Below are positions 8,201 through 15,634 of a stretch of DNA of 58,027 bases, one piece after another. The position numbers and the translations under genes are program-made. The notes beneath the pieces were generated by a model. It was not told where the DNA came from and ran no database searches. It saw only the letters and a program-made list of their open reading frames with translations. Every line of letters begins with the position of its first letter. Position 1 is the stretch's first letter. The stretch spans positions 1-58,027 of the forward strand of contig CAZLKN010000017.1 of assembly GCA_964560135.1 (NCBI GenBank), in the 5' to 3' direction. This stretch comes from CAZLKN01 sp964560135 (GTDB lineage: Bacteria > Actinomycetota > JAICYB01).

Positions 8201-10661
8201 CGAGCTGGCCGACCGCCACGGGGTGGAGAACTCGCAGGTCTCGGTCCTGGCTCCGACGGGGTGCCTGGTGGGTGGCAGCCTCGTGGCGACGGATCGTGGC
8301 CTCGTCCGCTTGCGGTCCCTCGGAGACCCCGGCGGGGAGCGGTGGCAGGACCTCGAAGCCGAGGTCATGACCGACCACGGGCCGCGACAGGCGACCCGGT
8401 TCTTCATCAACGGACTCTCGCCGGTGGTCAGTGTCTCCACGGAGCGTGGCTACCGGATCAAGGGGACGCCCGAGCACCGGATCAAGGTGGTCGACGCCTC
8501 TGGCGAGTGGGTCTGGAAGCGGTTCTGTGATCTGGAGCAGGGGGACCGTGTACCGCTGGCGATGGACCAGCGGGTCGGTGAGGTGCGGGCCGTGCCGCTC
8601 CCGCCGCTGCCGGACGCCTACTGGACCTCCGACCACACCGCGCGCGTCCCGCGGGAGATGACGCCGGAGCTCGCGGAGTTCGTCGGGTACTTCATGGGGG
8701 ACGGCTCCCTGCACGCGAAGGGGATCCGTCTCTGCGTCGCCTCGGAGGACTTCGACGTGGTCGAGCACCTGGCGCGGCTGGGCAAGAGCCTGTTCGGGCT
8801 GGAGGCCCACGTTTCCGAGAAGACCGGTTACACGGAGGTGGCCTTCCATTCAGTCCGGCTGGTGCTGTGGTGGGAGGCATGCGGTTTCGCCAAGGAGGCA
8901 CCGACCCAGGGTCACACCGGGAAGGGCTACCGCCCGAGCGTGCCCGATGCCGTGCTCCACGCCAATGACCCCGAGGTCTACGGGGCGTTCCTGCGGGGGC
9001 TGTTCGAGGCCGACGGAACGGTGACCTCCGGATACCCCCACTGGATGACGACGTCCTCGGCGTTCGCAGAGGACGTCCAGGCGATGCTGCTCTTCCTCGG
9101 GTATCCGACCACCAAGGTGCTCGGCGCCACCGGGTGGGGCGGGCCGAGCACCGGCCTGCGGCTGCTGAACCGGTCGTACAACGAGCGTTGGCTGACGGAC
9201 ATCGGCTTCATCGGGGGACGCAAGAACGCCCGCGTGGACACAAGCGACTTGCAGCAGGCAGCCCGCGGCGACAAGATCCCCATGGCACGGGCGATGGTGG
9301 ACCGCCTCGCGCCGATGAACGACGGGCTCCGCCGGAGCCTGCTGCTCCAGATCAGCCGCGACGGAGCGGTCTCCCGGCGCGCCGCTTCGGCGCTCCACCA
9401 GCGCAGCGGTGATCCGGAGCTCGGCCGTCTCCTCGGGTTCTTCTACGACCGGGTCTCGTCCGCCGAGCTCGGCGGGGAGGAGCTCACCTACGACCTGTCG
9501 GTTCCCGACAACGTGACCTATGTGGCCAACGGGTTCGTGAGCCACAACACGATCGGTTTCATGATGGATTGCGACACCACCGGGGTGGAGCCCGACCTGG
9601 CCCTCAAGAAGGTCAAGAAGCTCGTGGGCGGCGGGACGATGTCGATCGTGAACCAGACCGTCCCCCGGGCGCTGCGCCGGCTCGGCTACGAGGACGAGCA
9701 GATCGAGGCCATCGTGGCCTTCATCGACGAGAACAACACCGTGGTGGGGGCCCCCGCCCTCAAGCCCGAGCACTACCCGGTGTTCGCATGCTCGTTCACC
9801 GGCGACAACCTGATCGCCGACATGGGCCACGTGAAGATGATGGCCGCCGTCCAGCCGCTGCTGAGCGGGGCGATCAGCAAGACCGTGAACGTTCCCGAGG
9901 AGGCCATGGCAGAGGACGTCGAGGAGATCTACATGCAGGGCTGGCGGCTCGGCCTGAAGGCCCTGGCGATCTACCGCGACAACTGCAAGGCCGACCAGCC
10001 GCTGTCGGCCGAGAAGAAGATCGAGTCGCTGGTGTCCGTGGAGCTGCCGGTGCAGTCCACACGCAAGCGGCTGCCGAAGAAGCGTCCGGCGGAGACCTTC
10101 TCCTTCCGGGTCGCCGACTGCGACGGCTACGTGATCGTCGGCCTGTACCCCGACACCCGGGAGCCGGGCGAGATCTTCATCAAGGTCGCCAAGCAGGGCT
10201 CGACGCTCGCCGGGGTCATGGACGCCTTCTCGATCGGGATCTCGATCGCGCTCCAGTACGGGGTGCCGCTCGAGACCTACGTCGAGAAGTTCATGAACAT
10301 GACCTTCGAGCCGCGGGGGATCACCGACGACCCGGACATCCGCTTCGCGGCCTCGCTCATGGACTTCATCTTCCGCAAGCTCGCTCTCGAATACCTGCCG
10401 CGGGACAAGCGGGAGGCGCTCGGGATCCGTACCGTGCAGGAGCGGGAGCAGGGATTGAACGGGATGAACACCGCCCCCGCCCAGTTCGAGAAGGTCGATG
10501 AGCAGCCGGAAGCCGAGGCTCCGGGGGCGGGTTCCACCGCCGAGCTCGTCACCAAGCCTGCGGTCGACGCGCCGATCTGCTCCACGTGCGGGGTGCGCAT
10601 GCGGCCCGCGGGGAACTGTTTCGCCTGCGAGTCGTGCGGGAGCACCAGCGGCTGTTCGTAG
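5235..10661 (+). CDS. nrdJ: NrdJ, adenosylcobalamin-dependent class II ribonucleotide reductase, with two inteins
   Basis: Class II RNR makes all four dNTP precursors using B12 and works with or without oxygen. The 1808-residue precursor contains two inteins (residues 389-786 and 1010-1438). Splicing leaves about 981 residues, normal for NrdJ. Extein motifs: NSPVWFNIG, AQASACFILHVDD with the first active-site Cys, NNSVRITDEFM, NPC-SEYMHLDNSPCNLASLNL (radical-loop Cys), APTG-TIGFMMDCDTTGVEPD. The C-terminal tail has a Cys-rich zinc site (CSTCG..CFACESCGS). Both inteins interrupt highly conserved active-site loops, so dNTP synthesis depends on splicing. The start follows GAAGGAGG. Very long frames on the opposite strand here are codon-bias shadows. 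Confidence 0.97.
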   Translation: MADGRSRRADNGGSTATGQRGTEGERTVLSDEGLLRGLRIPRRFTRAGVHPYDDIEWERRTASLVARSGKVSFEQADVEFPKSWSLNATNIVAEKYFRGKLGTPNREWSVKQIVDRVVDTIAAWGQEQGRFAAEEDREAFTAELKHILVTQKASFNSPVWFNIGVPGRAAQASACFILHVDDAMDSIAEWYRDEMFIFKGGSGSGLNVSNLRSSYEQLAIGGYSSGPVSFMRGADAAAGTIKSGGATRRAAKMVVFNVDHPDLIELRDGSPGFVWCKAVEERKARALKAAGFDMDVDSGVDAYSIQYQNANNSVRITDEFMDAYLEDREWHLRSVTTGDVINTYQARDVMKQVAQAAWECADPGIQYHTTINDWHTAPAAGPITASNPCFTGDTLVHTDKGLIRFDELVQRSAHGETFGVYTHDATNPDEPAERVEVTSPEAYMVTGVNEVWRVELDNGTEIKCTPNHRFWTMNRGMVEARELTGDDEIKLLNVPTPAVMADWRLPVSTDLQEYLATGDWTSLELNLPEKWDEELAHYLGWLVGDGCISGDVITTVYAGAEKDEVLERHMKVVTSLNGGRSPKPCEMDNGTVQLRLSRRALAKFFRALGVTDGRAHDKEVPWSIFQAPTPIVAAFLRGLYDADGCAYAGKTTRYVGFASVSEELSRGVQSLLSTFGIQSRRYTMKKTGSEDFTYTRKDGSQASYESKDCYDLRIMGESVITFSGDIGFDLAEKSLKLCQMCVDHGFYRNRGYAKVKDRSFIGFETTYNLTEPRNHTITVSGVIVAQCSEYMHLDNSPCNLASLNLLKFLREDHSFDTEAFEHTVQMVLLAQATLCVAADYPTDRIGRNARGFRELGIGYANLGALLMAVGVPYDSEEGRAWAAAVTSLMQGAAYRASAEFARVVGPFPGTDELPGFAHPENREATLRVLRKHAAYSRTIAQPATHEERRLDKRLDLYRDEVVGAGAPVAADPELARVLDRANAVWDECLELADRHGVENSQVSVLAPTGCLVGGSLVATDRGLVRLRSLGDPGGERWQDLEAEVMTDHGPRQATRFFINGLSPVVSVSTERGYRIKGTPEHRIKVVDASGEWVWKRFCDLEQGDRVPLAMDQRVGEVRAVPLPPLPDAYWTSDHTARVPREMTPELAEFVGYFMGDGSLHAKGIRLCVASEDFDVVEHLARLGKSLFGLEAHVSEKTGYTEVAFHSVRLVLWWEACGFAKEAPTQGHTGKGYRPSVPDAVLHANDPEVYGAFLRGLFEADGTVTSGYPHWMTTSSAFAEDVQAMLLFLGYPTTKVLGATGWGGPSTGLRLLNRSYNERWLTDIGFIGGRKNARVDTSDLQQAARGDKIPMARAMVDRLAPMNDGLRRSLLLQISRDGAVSRRAASALHQRSGDPELGRLLGFFYDRVSSAELGGEELTYDLSVPDNVTYVANGFVSHNTIGFMMDCDTTGVEPDLALKKVKKLVGGGTMSIVNQTVPRALRRLGYEDEQIEAIVAFIDENNTVVGAPALKPEHYPVFACSFTGDNLIADMGHVKMMAAVQPLLSGAISKTVNVPEEAMAEDVEEIYMQGWRLGLKALAIYRDNCKADQPLSAEKKIESLVSVELPVQSTRKRLPKKRPAETFSFRVADCDGYVIVGLYPDTREPGEIFIKVAKQGSTLAGVMDAFSIGISIALQYGVPLETYVEKFMNMTFEPRGITDDPDIRFAASLMDFIFRKLALEYLPRDKREALGIRTVQEREQGLNGMNTAPAQFEKVDEQPEAEAPGAGSTAELVTKPAVDAPICSTCGVRMRPAGNCFACESCGSTSGCS
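6399..7592 (+). other. Intein 1 of NrdJ (398 residues, LAGLIDADG, C-terminal Ala-Gln)
   Basis: The intein starts at Cys in NP|CFTGDTLVH and is followed by the extein Cys of CSEYMHL. It has block A (CFTGDTLVHTDKGLIRFDEL), block B with TPNH, and two LAGLIDADG-type helices (GWLVGDGCI and LRGLYDADGCAY), so a homing endonuclease domain is present. The C-terminal block reads TYNLTEPRNHTITVSGVIVAQ. The last two residues are Ala-Gln instead of the usual His-Asn, so the final cyclisation uses Gln and lacks the assisting penultimate His. The insertion point lies directly before the NPCSEY active-site segment. Confidence 0.92.
8262..9548 (+). other. Intein 2 of NrdJ (429 residues, LAGLIDADG)
   Basis: The intein starts at Cys in APTG|CLVGGSLVATDRGLV and ends VANGFVSHN before the extein Thr of TIGFMMD. 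It shows block B with TPEH, two LAGLIDADG helices (GYFMGDGSL and LRGLFEADGTV) and canonical terminal His-Asn. The +1 residue is Thr. It interrupts the phosphate-binding APTGTIGF loop of the reductase. Confidence 0.93.
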
Positions 10662-10683
10662 TCCACATCCCGACGAGGATGGA

Positions 10684-10711
10684 CGGGGCCCGGCGTCAGC
10701 CGGGCCCCGTC
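10684..10711 (+). terminator. Terminator hairpin after nrdJ
   Basis: A perfect 12-bp GC stem (ACGGGGCCCGGC / GCCGGGCCCCGT) with a GTCA loop lies 22 nt after the nrdJ stop. No long T-tract follows, as is common in actinobacteria. Confidence 0.7.
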
Positions 10712-10764
10712 GCTTCATATCCTCGATGTGCTATCGCTCGGTTGCATCCACGCATGGACACCGC

Positions 10765-11145
10765 TCATCCGGACGACGCGGACAGGAACGCGCCCATGGC
10801 GAAGAGTATGGCGAACACCAGGAAGGCCGCACCGATGAGGACCCCGATCCATCCGAGGATCACCCCCGCCTTCGCCATGCCGTCGCCCTCGAGCGACGGG
10901 TCGGATCTGATTCGCCCGAGAGCCTGATTCCCGAGGACGATGGCCACGATGTGCAGGACCAGGGGGCAGGTGACGTATCCGGCGATCCCCGTGATCAGCG
11001 AGGCCACGGCTAGGCCCTCGGTTCTCCGCGCCGGCGCGTACCCGGCCGGTGGTGGTGCTGCCGCCGTCGGCTGTTGCCTCCCGCAGTGCGGGCACGTCAC
11101 CGCCTGCTCCGAGACCTCCTGCCCGCAGTGCACGCAGTACGCCAC
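10765..11145 (-). CDS. Zinc-ribbon DUF4190 membrane protein
   Basis: The 126-residue protein has an N-terminal zinc ribbon (MAYCVHCG...CPHCG), a Pro/Ala-rich linker and two hydrophobic segments. The first carries the DUF4190 signature GLAVASLITGIAGYV...VLGNQALGRI; the second covers about 92-121. DUF4190 proteins are small actinobacterial membrane proteins without a known activity. It runs convergently with nrdJ and divergently from dut. A similar zinc ribbon opens the protein at 11681. Confidence 0.85.
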   Translation of the reverse strand: MAYCVHCGQEVSEQAVTCPHCGRQQPTAAAPPPAGYAPARRTEGLAVASLITGIAGYVTCPLVLHIVAIVLGNQALGRIRSDPSLEGDGMAKAGVILGWIGVLIGAAFLVFAILFAMGAFLSASSG

Positions 11146-11194
11146 GTGGCTCCCCCTTCTCCGAGCCGTCCTCCGCCGAGGGTAGTCTCATCGG

Positions 11195-11677
11195 GTGCCT
11201 GTCCAGGGTCAAGGAAGCGCGAGCGAGGCCCGGCCCCCGGGGGGCCTGTGCCTGCCGGTGCAGCGACTCGACCGGGATCTCCCGCTGCCCGCCTACCAGC
11301 GGCCCGATGATGCGGGGCTCGACCTGGTCACCGCCGCCGACGTCCGGATCGCCCCCGGCGAGCGCCGCATGGTGGGGACCGGAATGGCCGTGGCGATCCC
11401 GCCGGGCTACTGCGGGCTCACGACGCCGCGCTCGGGGCTGGCCTCCCGCCTCGGCCTCGGGATCGCGAACACCCCCGGGGTCATCGACGCCGGCTACCGC
11501 GGCGAGATCCGGCTGATCCTGGTCAACCTCGACCCCCGCGACGAGATCGTGCTGCAACGCGGTGAGCGGGTCGCGCAGCTGCTGATCGTCCCGGTGGCCC
11601 GGGCGCAGGTGGTGGAGGCCGACGAGCTACCCCCCACCGAACGCGGCACCGGCGGGTTCGGCTCGACGGGGAGGTGA
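11195..11677 (+). CDS. dut: dUTP diphosphatase (dUTPase)
   Basis: dUTPase hydrolyses dUTP to dUMP, keeping uracil out of DNA and feeding dTMP synthesis. The 160-residue product has all five trimeric-dUTPase motifs: AGLDL (1), PRSG (2), GVIDAGYRGE (3), RVAQLLI (4) and RGTGGFGSTGR (5). The start is a GTG at 11195; the preceding bases carry little Shine-Dalgarno signal, so a start a few codons downstream is possible. The next gene begins 3 nt after the stop. Confidence 0.95.
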   Translation: MPVQGQGSASEARPPGGLCLPVQRLDRDLPLPAYQRPDDAGLDLVTAADVRIAPGERRMVGTGMAVAIPPGYCGLTTPRSGLASRLGLGIANTPGVIDAGYRGEIRLILVNLDPRDEIVLQRGERVAQLLIVPVARAQVVEADELPPTERGTGGFGSTGR

Positions 11678-11680
11678 CCG

Positions 11681-12745
11681 GTGCCCTACTGCGCGTCCTG
11701 CGGCCACGAGCTCTCCGACCGGGCCCCCGCATGCCCCCAGTGCGGCCACCCGACCGCGACCGCCCCGGCCCCCGCGGACCCGCCTCCCGTCGCGGACCTG
11801 CGCCCGCTGGACATCGGCGAGATCGTGGACGTGTCCATCAAGATCTACCTCCGCCACTTCGTGACGCTCGCCAAGCTCGTGGCTGTCGTAGTCGTCCCGC
11901 TCCAGCTCTTCGCGGCCTTCGTCCAGGCCTCCGCGGTCCCCGAGCCGCTCGCCGGCATGCCCTTCACCGAGCCCCAGATCGACCCGCAGGATCCGTTCCC
12001 GTTCACCGCCCGCGACCTCGCGGTGTTCGTGGTGGCGATGGTCGTCGGCACGCTGATCCAGATCGTCGGCCAGCAGCTCGCCACCGGCGCCAGCCTCAAG
12101 GCCGTCAGCGAGGCGTACCTCGGCCGCCGTCCCGACTGGCGGACGTCCCTCCGGTTCGCTCTGGCCAGGCTGCTGCCGCTGCTGTGGGTGGCGCTGCTGG
12201 CCACCGTCCTCCTCGGCGTCGCGGTCGGCGTGTGGGTGCTGCCCGCCCTCGCCGCGGGCTGGGGGGCCGGGTCGGTGCCGCTGGCGGTGGTCTTCGGGAT
12301 CTTCGGCGGGATCGGCGCGGTGGCCTCGGGGGCCTGGTTGTTCGTCTCGTGGTCGCTGGCCGTCCCCGCCCTGCTGCTGGAGGACATCCGGGGATGGGGG
12401 GCACTCGTCCGCTCCTACCGCCTCGTCCGCGGCCGCTGGTGGATGACGTTCGCCGTGCTGATCCTCGCCTACATCGTCGCGATGATCGTGCAGAGCATCA
12501 TCGGGGGCATCTTCGGATTCGCCCTCCCCGCCGCCACCGACAGCCTTCTCGCGGCGTTCCTGTCGGGCGCGGTTGGCAATGCCATCGCCGCCGTGCTCAC
12601 CACGCCGTTCCTCGCCGCGGTGATCGCCGTTCTCTACGTCGACCTGCGTGTCCGCAAGGAGGGCTTCGATCTCGAGCTGCTGGCCCGGCAGGTGGGTGAG
12701 GCACCAGGAGACCTCGGCCCGGGGGACCCGTGGCGACCGTCGTGA
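11681..12745 (+). CDS. Zinc-ribbon multi-pass membrane protein (glycerophosphoryl-diester-phosphodiesterase membrane-domain type)
   Basis: The 354-residue protein starts with a zinc ribbon (YCASCGHELSDRAPACPQCG), a Pro/Ala linker, then about six hydrophobic helices (first at about 58-80). It resembles the membrane domain found fused to some glycerophosphodiester phosphodiesterases and in actinobacterial stand-alone proteins; no catalytic domain is present. The DIGEIVDVSIKIYLRHF segment before helix 1 is typical of that family. Its 3' end overlaps the next gene by 16 bp, so translation is coupled to the DUF4129 gene of the MoxR cluster. Confidence 0.75.
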   Translation: MPYCASCGHELSDRAPACPQCGHPTATAPAPADPPPVADLRPLDIGEIVDVSIKIYLRHFVTLAKLVAVVVVPLQLFAAFVQASAVPEPLAGMPFTEPQIDPQDPFPFTARDLAVFVVAMVVGTLIQIVGQQLATGASLKAVSEAYLGRRPDWRTSLRFALARLLPLLWVALLATVLLGVAVGVWVLPALAAGWGAGSVPLAVVFGIFGGIGAVASGAWLFVSWSLAVPALLLEDIRGWGALVRSYRLVRGRWWMTFAVLILAYIVAMIVQSIIGGIFGFALPAATDSLLAAFLSGAVGNAIAAVLTTPFLAAVIAVLYVDLRVRKEGFDLELLARQVGEAPGDLGPGDPWRPS

Positions 12746-13593
12746 GGGCCGTGGGTGCGGGCCTCCCGGCGCTGCTCCTGGCCTTGTTCGCGCTCGCGCC
12801 GGCCGCCGCCCGCGACGTCGGGGTCGACGAGTTCCGGACCCTTGCGCGGCAGGCGGTGCAGGACCCCGGCGCCCTCGCCGAGCTCCGGGAGGTCCGGGAG
12901 ATCGACGGTCGAGCCGTCGATGTGGACCGGGTCCTTGGCGGCGCCGCCGGGCAGGAGCTGACAGACCGGTTGCTGCTGCTCGCCGACGCCGGCCCCGGCC
13001 CCCGGCGGATCGACGCCCCCGCCGCCCGCGACCGGGCCGGCGAGATCCTCTCCGGACGCCGGTTCGAGCACAGCCGTCTCCCGCGGCCCTTCCGTGGTGT
13101 GCTCGAGGCCGCCGGCGACCGTCTGGCGGCGCTGTTCGACGCGGTCGCGCGGCGCCTCCCCGGACGGGACGCCACCCTCTGGACGATCATCGCCGTCGCC
13201 GTGTGTGCCGCGGCCGCGCTCGTCGCCCTGCGTCTCGCGCGCCGCCGGACGGCGGTGGCGGTGGAACGCTCCCGCGCCGCCGCGGCTGCCGGCGGTGAGG
13301 ATCCCCGCGCTCTCGAGCGGCTGGCGAAGGAGGCCGAGGGGCGCGGCGATCACGAGGCCGCCGTCCGCCTCCGGTTCCGGGCCGGGCTGCTGCGGCTCGG
13401 GGTGGCGGGCCGGATCACCTACCGGCCCTCGCTCACCACCGGAGAGGTACGGCGACGGGTCCGCTCCCGCGCCTTCCCGCCGCTGGCGCGGGCCCATGAC
13501 GAGATCGTCTACGGCGGGCGCGAAGCCTCCCCCGAGGACGCCGACGCCTCCCGGCGGGGCTGGACCACCGTCCTCACCGAGGAGCGACCGTGA
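12730..13593 (+). CDS. DUF4129 membrane protein of the MoxR/DUF58 cluster
   Basis: The 287-residue protein has an N-terminal signal/helix, an exterior region (30-130), one transmembrane helix (about 154-176, TIIAVAVCAAAALVALRLA) and a cytoplasmic helical C-terminus. The latter carries the DUF4129 pattern (AVRLRFRAGLLRLGVAG ... R.S.TTGE). DUF4129 domains accompany DUF58, MoxR and transglutaminase-like proteins in envelope-associated clusters. The gene overlaps both neighbours (16 and 4 bp), so it belongs to the operon running to the DUF58 gene. Confidence 0.85.
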   Translation: MATVVRAVGAGLPALLLALFALAPAAARDVGVDEFRTLARQAVQDPGALAELREVREIDGRAVDVDRVLGGAAGQELTDRLLLLADAGPGPRRIDAPAARDRAGEILSGRRFEHSRLPRPFRGVLEAAGDRLAALFDAVARRLPGRDATLWTIIAVAVCAAAALVALRLARRRTAVAVERSRAAAAAGGEDPRALERLAKEAEGRGDHEAAVRLRFRAGLLRLGVAGRITYRPSLTTGEVRRRVRSRAFPPLARAHDEIVYGGREASPEDADASRRGWTTVLTEERP

Positions 13594-14705
13594 GGCCGGG
13601 ATCGGCTCTCACCCGTCTGGCTCTGGGTGTGGTGGCGGTGTTGGTGGTGCTGAACGCGCTCCTGTACGGCGTGGAGCAGATCGCCGGCGGCCCCGACCCG
13701 GCCGGGCCGGCCTCGTCGTCGTTCGCCACGGCCCCCGGGGGCCTCGCCGCCTACGCCGACCTCCTCGTCGAGGCGGGACACCCGGTGACGCGTCTGCGCG
13801 AGCCGCTGGACGCCTCACCACCGGATCCCGCGGCCACGCTCGTGGTCCTCGACGCCGAAGGTCTGCCGCCGCAGGAAGCGGGAGCCGTCCGCGCGTACCT
13901 GGAGGCCGGGGGCCGGCTCGTGGCCGGCGGACGGGGGACCGGTTGGCTGCGTGAGGCCCTGGGCACCGCCCCCGTCTGGATGCCCGCGGGGGGCCGGGCG
14001 TGGCGCCCGCTGGTGCCGGTACCCGAGACCGACGCCATCGGAACCGTCTCCTCAGCAGGCGAGGGCGCGTGGGGCGAGGTCGGTCCTGCGCTGCCCGTGG
14101 TCGGCACGTCCACCGCCACGCTGCTGGCGGTGGCCTCCGTCGGCCCCGGACGGGCGCTGCTCCTCGCCGACGCCTCGCCGCTGCAGAACCGCCTGCTCGC
14201 CGACGCCGACAACGCCGCCTTCGGGCTCGCCCTCGCCGGGGAGCCGGGACGGACGGTCGTCTTCGCCGAGGCCGTCCACGGCTTCGGCGCCCGCGAGGGG
14301 TTCGGGGCGATCCCGGCACGGTGGCGCTGGACGGCCGCGGGCCTGCTGCTCGCGGTCCTGGCCTGGATGTGGGCCCGTGGTCGCCGGCTCGGCCCCCCAC
14401 AGCCGGCGGCGCGGCGGCTGCCCCCGCCCCGCCGGGAGTATGTGGAGGCGATGGCGGCGCTGCTGGCCCGCTCGCGTCCGGCCTCCGAGGCGCTGACGGG
14501 TCTGCGCCGCGGGGTGCGGGAGCGGATCCTGCGGCGCTCGGGTCTCGGTGCGGACGCGTCCGCGGAAGATATCGCCGAGGCCGCGCGGCGCGCCGGCCTG
14601 GGGCCGGGCGAGATCCGGGCGGTCGTCGGGGACGACTCGAGTGACGAGGACGCCTTCGCGCTGGCTCGCGCGCTGGCCTCCCTGGAGGAAGGTGCGAACC
14701 GATGA
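13590..14705 (+). CDS. DUF4350 membrane protein
   Basis: The 371-residue protein has an N-terminal membrane helix (about 7-28), an extracytoplasmic DUF4350 domain with a GATase/flavodoxin-like pattern (SSFATAPGGLAAYADLLVEAGHPV, LVVLDAEGL, YLEAGGRLV), a second helix near 252-266 and a cytoplasmic helical tail. It corresponds to the Rv3691-type member of the actinobacterial MoxR cluster. The GTG start overlaps the previous stop (GTGA), and its own stop overlaps the moxR ATG. Confidence 0.85.
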   Translation: MRPGSALTRLALGVVAVLVVLNALLYGVEQIAGGPDPAGPASSSFATAPGGLAAYADLLVEAGHPVTRLREPLDASPPDPAATLVVLDAEGLPPQEAGAVRAYLEAGGRLVAGGRGTGWLREALGTAPVWMPAGGRAWRPLVPVPETDAIGTVSSAGEGAWGEVGPALPVVGTSTATLLAVASVGPGRALLLADASPLQNRLLADADNAAFGLALAGEPGRTVVFAEAVHGFGAREGFGAIPARWRWTAAGLLLAVLAWMWARGRRLGPPQPAARRLPPPRREYVEAMAALLARSRPASEALTGLRRGVRERILRRSGLGADASAEDIAEAARRAGLGPGEIRAVVGDDSSDEDAFALARALASLEEGANR

Positions 14706-15634
14706 TGGAGGAGCTCCGCGAACGTGTGATCACCGAGGTGGGCAAGGTCGTGGTGGGTCAAGACGACGTCGTCGAGATGATGCTCGCCGCCGTCGCCGTC
14801 GGCGGCCACGTGCTGCTGGAGGGCGTCCCGGGTGTGGCGAAGACGCTGCTCGCCAACGCCGTGGCGAAGACGCTCGGCGTCACCTTCCGGCGGGTCCAGT
14901 TCACCCCCGACATGCTCCCCTCCGACCTCACCGGAACGATGGCCCTCCGGGGACGGGAGCTCGCCTTCCGGCCGGGACCGGTGTTCACGAACGTGCTGCT
15001 GGCCGACGAGGTCAACCGCACCCCGCCCAAGACGCAGGCTGCGCTGCTGGAGGCGATGCAGGAGGGCCAGGTGACGGTGGACGGCGAGCCGAACCCGCTG
15101 CCCGACCCGTTCCTCGTGGTGGCCACCCAGAACCCGATCGAATACGAGGGAACCTACCCGCTGCCGGAGGCCCAGCTCGACCGGTTCCTCGTGAAGCTCG
15201 ACCTCGGCTATCCGGACGAGACCGACGAGGTTGCGATGCTGCACATCGCCCACCGCGGCGTGACGCCGGTCACCCTCGCCGAGGTGAAGTCGGTGGCTAC
15301 GGCGCGCAAGCTCGTCCGGATCAGGACCACGGTCGACGCCACCACGGTCGCCGACGAGGTGGTGGCCTACGTCGCCGCGGTGGTGCGCAAGACCCGCGAG
15401 CTGCCGAGCGTCGAGCTGGGGGCCAGTCCGCGGGCGGCGGTGCACCTGCTGGCGGCCTCGAAGGCCGCTGCACGGCTGGAGGGACGCGACTTCGTGACCC
15501 CCGACGACGTGGCCCGGATGGCGCCGCCGGTGCTGCGCCACCGGATCCTGCTGCGTCCGGAGGCCGAGCTCGAGCGCTACACCCCCGACCAGGCGGTGGC
15601 CACGGCCCTGTCCGGGGTGCCCGTCCCGCGATGA
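14702..15634 (+). CDS. moxR: MoxR-family AAA+ ATPase
   Basis: MoxR ATPases act as chaperones that mature or regulate partner complexes, usually with DUF58 and VWA proteins. The 310-residue product shows Walker A EGVPGVAKT (near 41-49), Walker B LLADEVNR, sensor-1 VATQNPIEYEG, the arginine region EAQLDRFLVKLD and the AAA-lid YTPDQAV at the C-terminus. It overlaps the DUF4350 gene (ATGATG) and the DUF58 gene (ATGA), so expression is tightly coupled. Confidence 0.95.
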   Translation: MMEELRERVITEVGKVVVGQDDVVEMMLAAVAVGGHVLLEGVPGVAKTLLANAVAKTLGVTFRRVQFTPDMLPSDLTGTMALRGRELAFRPGPVFTNVLLADEVNRTPPKTQAALLEAMQEGQVTVDGEPNPLPDPFLVVATQNPIEYEGTYPLPEAQLDRFLVKLDLGYPDETDEVAMLHIAHRGVTPVTLAEVKSVATARKLVRIRTTVDATTVADEVVAYVAAVVRKTRELPSVELGASPRAAVHLLAASKAAARLEGRDFVTPDDVARMAPPVLRHRILLRPEAELERYTPDQAVATALSGVPVPR

